64,000 nucleotides of DNA, taken from Ephydatia muelleri (taxonomy: Eukaryota; Porifera; Demospongiae; Spongillida; Spongillidae). The stretch's first letter is position 1; each line of letters opens with the position of its first letter. Location of the stretch: assembly GCA_013339895.1 (NCBI GenBank), contig JABACO010000001.1, positions 7,970,982-8,034,981 on the forward strand, read 5' to 3'. The position numbers were made by a program, and so were the translations under genes. Under the pieces are notes generated by a model. That model saw nothing but the letters and a program-made list of their open reading frames with translations, ran no database searches and was not told the DNA's origin. Below are positions 58,101 through 64,000 of this stretch, in pieces.

Positions 58101-61100
58101 TGATAAGCTTCATACCTTGTTTTTAGTATTCAATAATACTCTTTTGCAGGATGTGAGTGCAGTTACCGCATCGATATGGCCTCCAGCAGCAGCATGGTGC
58201 AATGCAGCATTTCCGTTCTAAAAAAAGGAACCAAGTTTGCATAAATCTGATTACTCTATTTAATAAATCGCACATTGTGCGGTAAATTAGAAACTGAGGG
58301 AACTAATATATATGTATGTTGCATTTATTGTGTACGTTTTTTAATTGAAACGCCATTGTTTTGTATGCATTTACATAAAGCTATACAAAGGTCAGAGCTT
58401 TACTAATGCTGCAATCCAATAATACATATCTCAGATATACCGCATTCTGTTTGTTCACTTCACAGCCTTCGAATTTAATAAGTTCCTGCACTGTCTCAAA
58501 ATGGCCATTTCCTGCAGCATCATTTAGTGGCGTATCACCATACTGAAGCAAATAAGTAAAACATACATCTGATAGAATAAGGTTTTCTAGCCATGTGTAT
58601 TCACCCAATTTAAATTGTGCAAATAACTATGCAATGTGTAAGTATATCTTCGTATTGCAAGCTGATAACAGCTATGTACACATTATTCTGTAAAAATATA
58701 CTAACGTACAGCACAACTATGTGAACTCTACACTGAATTTGCGTTCATCATTAAGGAGACTTCATGGTAACAGAGCATATGATATGATAATACGTTTTGG
58801 ATAAAAAAGTTACACAGAGAAAAATATAACAATGAAAATAGTTTTATTAAATACATTTCCATTTAAAAATGTAAATCCCATATGCACTTATATCATAACA
58901 TGCATACAAGTGTACATACACATATTATGCAGCTTACATTGTTTTCAACATTCACCAACGCATGACCAGTCTGCAATAATAATTTCACGATCTCAGTGTG
59001 ACCATTCATTGCTGCTCTGTATAAGGCAGTGCTGCCATTCTGAAGGGTTACAAGAGAAAATCGAGATGTAAGTGTACACACACAAAGCTGCAGCTCCCCA
59101 TTGGAATATTCCATGCATGCATGGGGAATAATAATTTATTCATCAAAATACCTAGAGAGTTGCAACAGCAAGAGATGCATGTTATTGCACACATCGAATG
59201 AATTTCATCTTTATGTCAATATCACGGGTAAGCAATAGAATACAATTCAGTGATTACAAATTGTAATAAAATAAAAGTCTTTATCACATTTGTAATTATT
59301 TGAAATTGTGCAAATGCATATGTACAAAACAAACATCACATCATAAAAAAAGGATGTTTTTTTCTTTTCTTTTCACTACTGTTAATATATACGGTAGGCG
59401 ATATCTTAATTATTTTTTAATGCATCTTGCTCCATTAGCAAATGATATGTATGCATAAAATATGAAAAATGTGACAATTTGCAGTACGTCTCTTGGTTTG
59501 TCGTTCTATTGGTAGGGTGCAGTTTGTTAGTCTTGCTATTCCCTAGGGGTTTCTGGTGTCATAGTACATGTATGCTATAACTCAAAGCTCTGAATGTTTA
59601 CTTGAATTTCCAGCTTGCTGTTCTTAGTTAGTTACACTAATGAAAAGTGCTCTCCCTTTCTGTATACTTGTATGTCCATGAAGAAATGAAATTACAAGAA
59701 ATTCATTTCATTATGATAATGTACCTACATTACTTCTTGTATTTTAGCTTTAGAATATAAAGACACATTTAGATGTTATGTTACAGTAATTAAAATAATA
59801 TGCATGTGGGACACGTGCTAATGTATGTGTAATAGATGAAGTCTGTGCCTGTGCAGTGCATAAATGACGGAACCTTTTGAAATGGATTTCTCACACACAC
59901 ACTAGTAATCACACATATATACACTCTATTCTTGTATTTATAGCATCCCGTGTACCTCATATAAATCTTGGCCACTTACATATGCATGAATTTAAAATAC
60001 ATTATTGACGGAATTATGCACGACAAAGTATTATAATTTTTATATTTCTAAAGGTGGATGACTGTAAAAGTTAGAGAACATCGAAGTTAAATCATTTGAA
60101 TATCAGTAGGGTTCTGTAAACTTTTATTTTTATGTTCACAGTTGTACCATTGGAATTATCAGTGTCAACTTGCTTAGGAGGAAATAAATAATTTTGTTGC
60201 TATTCTTGTGCCATACAGGTGATATCAACTTTACTTGTTTACCTTCAGTTTCCATAGAAGGACGTGACAGATGACTGAGATAATAATTAACCAAATGCTA
60301 CTTTCCATCAACGATTATTGTTATTCAACATCATTCTTATTAAAGGGTCAACACCCTTGTCGTTTGTTTGGAGATTGAACATTAACGGTATAATATCAAT
60401 ACCTATAATCCACTTTATCATGGCCAAAGATATGTGCCATGTGTGTCATGGTAACCCAAAATAAAGAGGAAACCGGCTCACAAGCCCCGAAAAAGGTTAT
60501 ACTTCCGTCTACTCCTTGTGTGAGGACAACCTTATTCCTAGTATTAGGACTAAATGTTCTCGAGAGATTCAAATAAGGAGACTAAAAGTAATGGAGAAAC
60601 ATACACACAAATTCACAAGGAGGTACACAAACAATAGCTGCAAAGATTTGCATGCAGCATGTGTACTACTAACCTTACTCTTCACTCCTACATGACAGCC
60701 CTCTTTGATGAGAAGATATGTGCAATCATAATAGCCGTATTTTGCTGTATGATGAAGAGGTGTATGTTCTATCTGCATAGAAATAAATGAAGTAACAGAT
60801 AATGAAATCATGTAATTAATTTCGATTTGCAGCTGAGAGCATGCCAGTCATTCAATTACTAATACAACTATAGCTTCACTCATGAGGAGCTTGCGCGACA
60901 TGGCGGTCCGCGTCTCCACTCACTTACTAGAGTGTGATCACCTGCTTGCAGGTTTAATTGCAACGGTAGTTACATTCTGCTGTAATATATGCATAAGTTT
61001 ATACGCAGTCGCACCTCGCCTCACCCCCAGGCACGAAGGACCTAGCAGACCTGGAATCGTGCGTGTCGCTCGGAACGAATGAGATACTTTCTACGCGGCG

Positions 61101-63961
61101 TTACGCCGTTACCATATTCCGAGTGGGAGGTGGCTCTACGGGACCATCCAGATCGACCATTCGCAGATACATGAATATCTGTAACGGCTTGAGACGGGGG
61201 GCTTCAGAAGCGTACCAAGCCGTTGCGTAACGCAACACGCAACATGTTCTCGGCCACACTGCATCCCGACCGATCACGGCGTATCTAGCAAAGGAGGTAG
61301 AACTCAACCGGATGCTAGGGCTGTTCGACGTCGACGCCAAGGAATTTCAATCAGTGCACGTGAGCAGATTCGGCGTTATCCCTAAGGCCAAGGGGAACGG
61401 CACGGGGAAATGGAGACTAATCACCGACCTGTCGTATCCCCGGTAGCAGCGTGAACGAAGGAATCGACCCAAGTCTCTGCTCTCTGCATTACACCTCCGT
61501 CGAGGACGTGGCCACTGTTAGCCAAGATTGACATCGAGTCGGCCTATCGTCTCATACCGGTCCACCCCGAGGACCGCTGGCTTCTCGGGATGAAACGGAA
61601 TAACCGTTTATATATAGATCCAATGCTCCCCTTTGGGCTTCGCTCGTCAGCAAAAATATTCAATGCCGTCGCCGAGGCATTGGAGTGGTGGCTGAAGGCG
61701 GTGGGTGTACCATATATACATCTACCACTGCCTAGACGATTTTGCGGTATTGAGTGCCCCAGGGTCAGACGAATGCAAATGAACTGATTGAGATTTGGTT
61801 AAAATCTTGTGACATCACATTGAAGTCTGTGAATGTACTTAGTAACATGTATTTTTTTAACAGATTTTGATGACTTATGCCTATGGATATATATAGCAAG
61901 AGGACATATTGCTATGACAAGGAAGTTACGATAGAGAGCTTGTTGGAACAAAGTGAACCTAAGAACAGCATACCGGCCAGTACCAGAAGATAATGTGCTT
62001 CGATGTTTGGAGGAAACAGATGAAAATTTGTCAGATGACATAACTATTGAAAATGAGCATCAAATACCCCTCAAATTTGTTACATACCTGTATGTACAAA
62101 ATGGCAAAAGGATCATTACTATTTACTTGGGCTCCCATATATTCATGGAAACATGGAGCATCGCACTACACATGCAATGGTTTCAGTGAATCACTGTCCA
62201 TCTTCAATAACAAGAATTGTTCCTGATGTTAATTGCTTTTTTCGAGCTCTTTCATTTACACATACTGGTTTCACAGGAATATCATCATGAAGTTCACTTA
62301 CTGGTTACAACCTACATGATTGATAACTCAGCACATTCTCAATTGTCCTGCCTTATTAATGATGGAGAAACAATGGATACTTACATAGAACAGTCAAAGA
62401 TGCAGTTATTGGGTACATGGGCTACTGAAATTGAAATCATTTCTTCAATCTTATTACTTCAAACCACAATCTATGTCTTTGGACCTTGTGGAAAGATTAA
62501 CAAATGGCAAAAACATGCAATTCATAATCGTGAAACAGAAGCAGACATCCACTATAATGAATGTATATATATTCAACCACTTTGAAAGAGTTAAAAGGAT
62601 GTGAATCAGTTTTGATGATGATTATATATGTTTATGTCATTATTCATAGAGTCAATAAACCATAAATCATTTGTACTGTTGTTTTGCAGTGTAGTATGTA
62701 TACCGGTGTGATCTTCTGTTTTGACAGTGGTGACATTTTTTTAACAGTGGGACAAAAAGTTTTAGAGTAGGACAGAAAGTTTCAGAAACTGTATATCCTA
62801 GGGATAAAAAGTTTCTGATACTGTTTGTCCTAGGATAAAAACTTTTAGTCCCACGGATAAACATTATGTAGGACAAAAATTCGTATGACAGACCGCAGCC
62901 TGTATATTGTATGTGCAGGTGTATATTTCATCATAACCCAATCACTATGCAGTAAGCCGTACCATAGGATATTGTTTGGGGGGACGAGACCTCATCGCTT
63001 CTTTGGGCAGGAATCTGGCTCCGTACGACTGGGGAGGTACCATCTCACCACACCCCCAAACATGGTGCTATGATGCTAACCACGAGGCCCCGGGCACGGC
63101 CAATGATAGACCCTAGTTACAAGGTTAGCACTCGGGCAACAATGCGTCACTAGAAGCGCAGTAATTCTGCAACACATGAGTGACTTAGAATTGTGTGTGC
63201 ACTTGAACAGCTAGTGGAGCTCGGAACATACTATCTGTAACTATTTAAATGTTATGACAGTATATATATGACTAACAGCATTACATCATAACAGCAGCAG
63301 TGTTTCTATGTTTACTGGATGTGTAGCTGTATATGTGATGAAGGTATTTCAGTTAAAATCATATCCATCATATTGCACTAACTCCTCTGAGTTTCAGAGT
63401 GTGCTTTGTTACCAAATTTTTATGGAATTAATTGGAACAGTTTCCGCGAAAATTGCCCTACGGTTAAAATGTTATAAAAATGCATCGCGTTTGAATCGCT
63501 ATAACTTCCCAACGGATAATGCTATCGACTTCCTATTTTCAACACTTCATTATGAAATGGTGTAGTATGAAGTGTTGAAAATAGGAAGTCGATAGCGTTA
63601 TCCGTTGGGAAGTTATAGCGATTCAAACGCGATGCATTTTTATAACATTTTAACCGTGGGGCAATTTTCGCGGAAACTGTCCCAATTGACACAATTATTG
63701 GATGAGCAAGTGGTGCTAATTTTTTAAAGATTTAATAAAAAAGACTATCAGTTCAAATTAGATTTTTTTTTTCGAGGAGGAATATAAAGCTTTGTCCATC
63801 AATTGGGTATCAAACATATTAGTCATCATTAGTATTGCTATACAAAATGATGAACTTACATTGTTTGTGCAGTTTAGATCAGCCTTTAACTCAATAATAA
63901 TATATTTCATCCCTTCCAACCAGCCATGTCTTGCAGCATAATGTAGTATAGTGTTATCATC
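55177..63961 (-). CDS. Ankyrin-repeat protein, 3' part; continues beyond the window
   Basis: Eight exons seen: 63961-63860, 60772-60674, 59039-58938, 58542-58441, 58217-58116, 56089-55988 and terminal 55350-55177 (stop at 55177-55179), plus an unseen 5' part past 64000. Six are exactly 102 or 99 bases, phase 0 at both ends, each encoding one 33-34-residue ankyrin repeat (TPLHHTAKYGYYDCTYLLI; TALYRAAMNGHTEIVKLLLQ; TPLNDAAGNGHFETVQELI; TPLHRATMEYRVEVIKHLV). The last exon finishes a repeat (KKTAYDIASEKRYDDIMKIL) and adds about 35 non-repeat residues. Ankyrin repeats bind other proteins; partner and cell location cannot be told. Seven complete exons are certain; exons may be missing between 60772 and 63860. 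The introns host retroelement debris. Confidence 0.85.
55690..55790. repeat. Small inverted-repeat element related to the 20965-21372 element
   Basis: The reverse strand reads aggtctcgcattattctcgcgc then taccactaacgcg, the same order as the left flank and unit of the 19-bp minisatellite at 21 kb, but with a single unit. Confidence 0.5.
56745..57072 (-). pseudogene. Non-LTR retroelement polyprotein C-terminus
   Basis: The frame reads VALDISVVSPLNPS, ALGWVSTPFAVDSYGAWGKE, LAIHKSLPKSQAS, and after a frame change LIRANARAIL. The 'D[VI][ST]VVSPL ... PF.V.SYG.WG.EA ... RANARAIL' sequence is the typical end of a LINE-like polyprotein common in cnidarian and sponge genomes. The frame change near 56766 and the lack of reverse transcriptase next to it show truncation. 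It lies in an intron of the ankyrin gene, same strand. Confidence 0.65.
57640..57755. repeat. Hairpin-forming inverted repeat
   Basis: The left arm 'acccaaagttacgcagctg' is answered by the right arm 'cagctgcgtaacttttgggt', extending outwards through 'gactcg...cccagac' / 'tacgagactggga'. A short spacer (cgggtgatgcaatccaccca) separates the arms. Confidence 0.8.
61085..61790 (+). pseudogene. DIRS-like reverse transcriptase pseudogene
   Basis: Frame pieces in order: PYSEWEVALRDHPDRPFADT, LAKEVELNRMLGLFDV, VHVSRFGVIPKAKGNGTGKW, SVNEGIDPSLCSLHYTSVED, LAKIDIESAYRLIPVHPEDR, DPMLPFGLRSSAKIFNAVAE, and after a one-base slip CLDDFAVLSAPGSDECK. 'AKIDIESAYRLIPVHPEDR', 'LPFGLRS..KIF' and '.LDDF' mark reverse transcriptases of DIRS-like elements that carry a tyrosine recombinase; no recombinase was seen. 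At least four disablements. GC content is well above the surrounding intron. Confidence 0.75.
62165..62585 (+). pseudogene. OTU-domain (cysteine protease fold) retroelement remnant
   Basis: A first frame gives NCFFRALSFTHTGFTG, matching the OTU catalytic-Cys region ('DGNCFFRALS...TG'). A second frame (to 62585) gives EVHLLVTTYMIDNSA, LGTWATEIEIISSILLLQTT, IYVFGPCGK and YNECIYIQ. The family Asp-Gly before Asn-Cys is Val here (DVNC) and the terminal His is replaced by Asn (YNE). OTU domains of this kind are often found in invertebrate transposable elements. Confidence 0.6.
62740..62880. repeat. Imperfect palindromic repeat, (G)GGACAAAAAGTTT type
   Basis: gtgggacaaaaagttttaga on the left is inverted as aacttttagtcccac on the right, with further internal copies of 'aggacagaaagtttcagaaa' and 'ggataaaaagtttctgata'. 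Confidence 0.65.
63434..63683. mobile_element. Complete foldback element (copy F), 250 bp
   Basis: Two roughly 115-base arms are almost exact inverted copies. Ends are GGAACAGTTTCCGCGAAAAT and the complement of GGGACAGTTTCCGCGAAAAT. The flanking AATT at 63430-63433 and 63684-63687 is a 4-bp target duplication. It shares the ttataaaaatgcatcgcgtt and gctataacttcccaacg blocks with copies A-E. It lies between ankyrin exons. Confidence 0.9.
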
Positions 63962-64000
63962 CTATAAATAAATATTGATGTTATTATGATTTACATATAT

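Noticed and set aside
1-64000. Bacterial contaminant or operon structure
   Set aside because: Spliced genes with GT-AG introns, tRNA genes lacking encoded CCA, microsatellites and animal gene families show eukaryotic nuclear DNA.

Overview
This is eukaryotic, intron-rich nuclear DNA from an early-branching animal, most likely a demosponge. The genes are compact: many introns are 50-100 bases, with GT-AG borders and coding exons that splice in phase. Metazoan gene families are present (twinfilin, type II membrane gamma-glutamyltransferase, ICMT, ankyrin repeats). A probable mitochondrial insert at about 41.83-42.18 kb carries a class II tRNA-Ser(UGA) followed by a truncated tRNA-Asp and hairpin-forming spacers, a style typical of sponge mtDNA. 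The species cannot be named from the sequence alone.

Layout. 0.7-2.8 kb (-): gamma-glutamyltransferase, 7 exons. 6.1-13.4 kb (-): VWA-domain protein 1, 10 exons, with a 2 kb non-autonomous hAT element in intron 1 that itself holds an 811-bp foldback element. 15.5-17.4 kb (+): HAD-family phosphatase, 3 exons with an apparent 1-nt frameshift. 17.7-18.6 kb (-): intronless ICMT, probably sharing a divergent promoter region with twinfilin (19.3-25.8 kb, +, 10 exons). Twinfilin contains one GC-AG intron, one U12-type AT-AC intron and two tRNA-Asn genes in another intron. 27.3-28.0 kb (+): small secreted cysteine-containing protein. 31.5-38.0 kb (+): VWA protein 2, a paralogue of VWA protein 1 with every intron in the same place and phase. 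39-44 kb: gene-poor, with repeats, exon-like fragments and the mitochondrial insert. 45.2-50.3 kb (-): a full-length but frameshifted Ty3/Gypsy LTR element, inserted with a 4-bp duplication into an older integrase-type fragment. 52 kb: hAT remnant. 55.2-64 kb (-): 3' part of an ankyrin-repeat gene, about one repeat per exon, whose introns have collected non-LTR, DIRS-like and OTU-domain retroelement debris.

The genes do not form one pathway. The recurring theme is foldback and mobile DNA shaping genes: six copies of one foldback family, one ending about 20 bp from the gamma-glutamyltransferase start codon; minisatellites born inside a foldback element; and nested insertions. Exon borders were read by eye from splice consensus, reading-frame continuity and remembered family alignments. 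No database search was possible.
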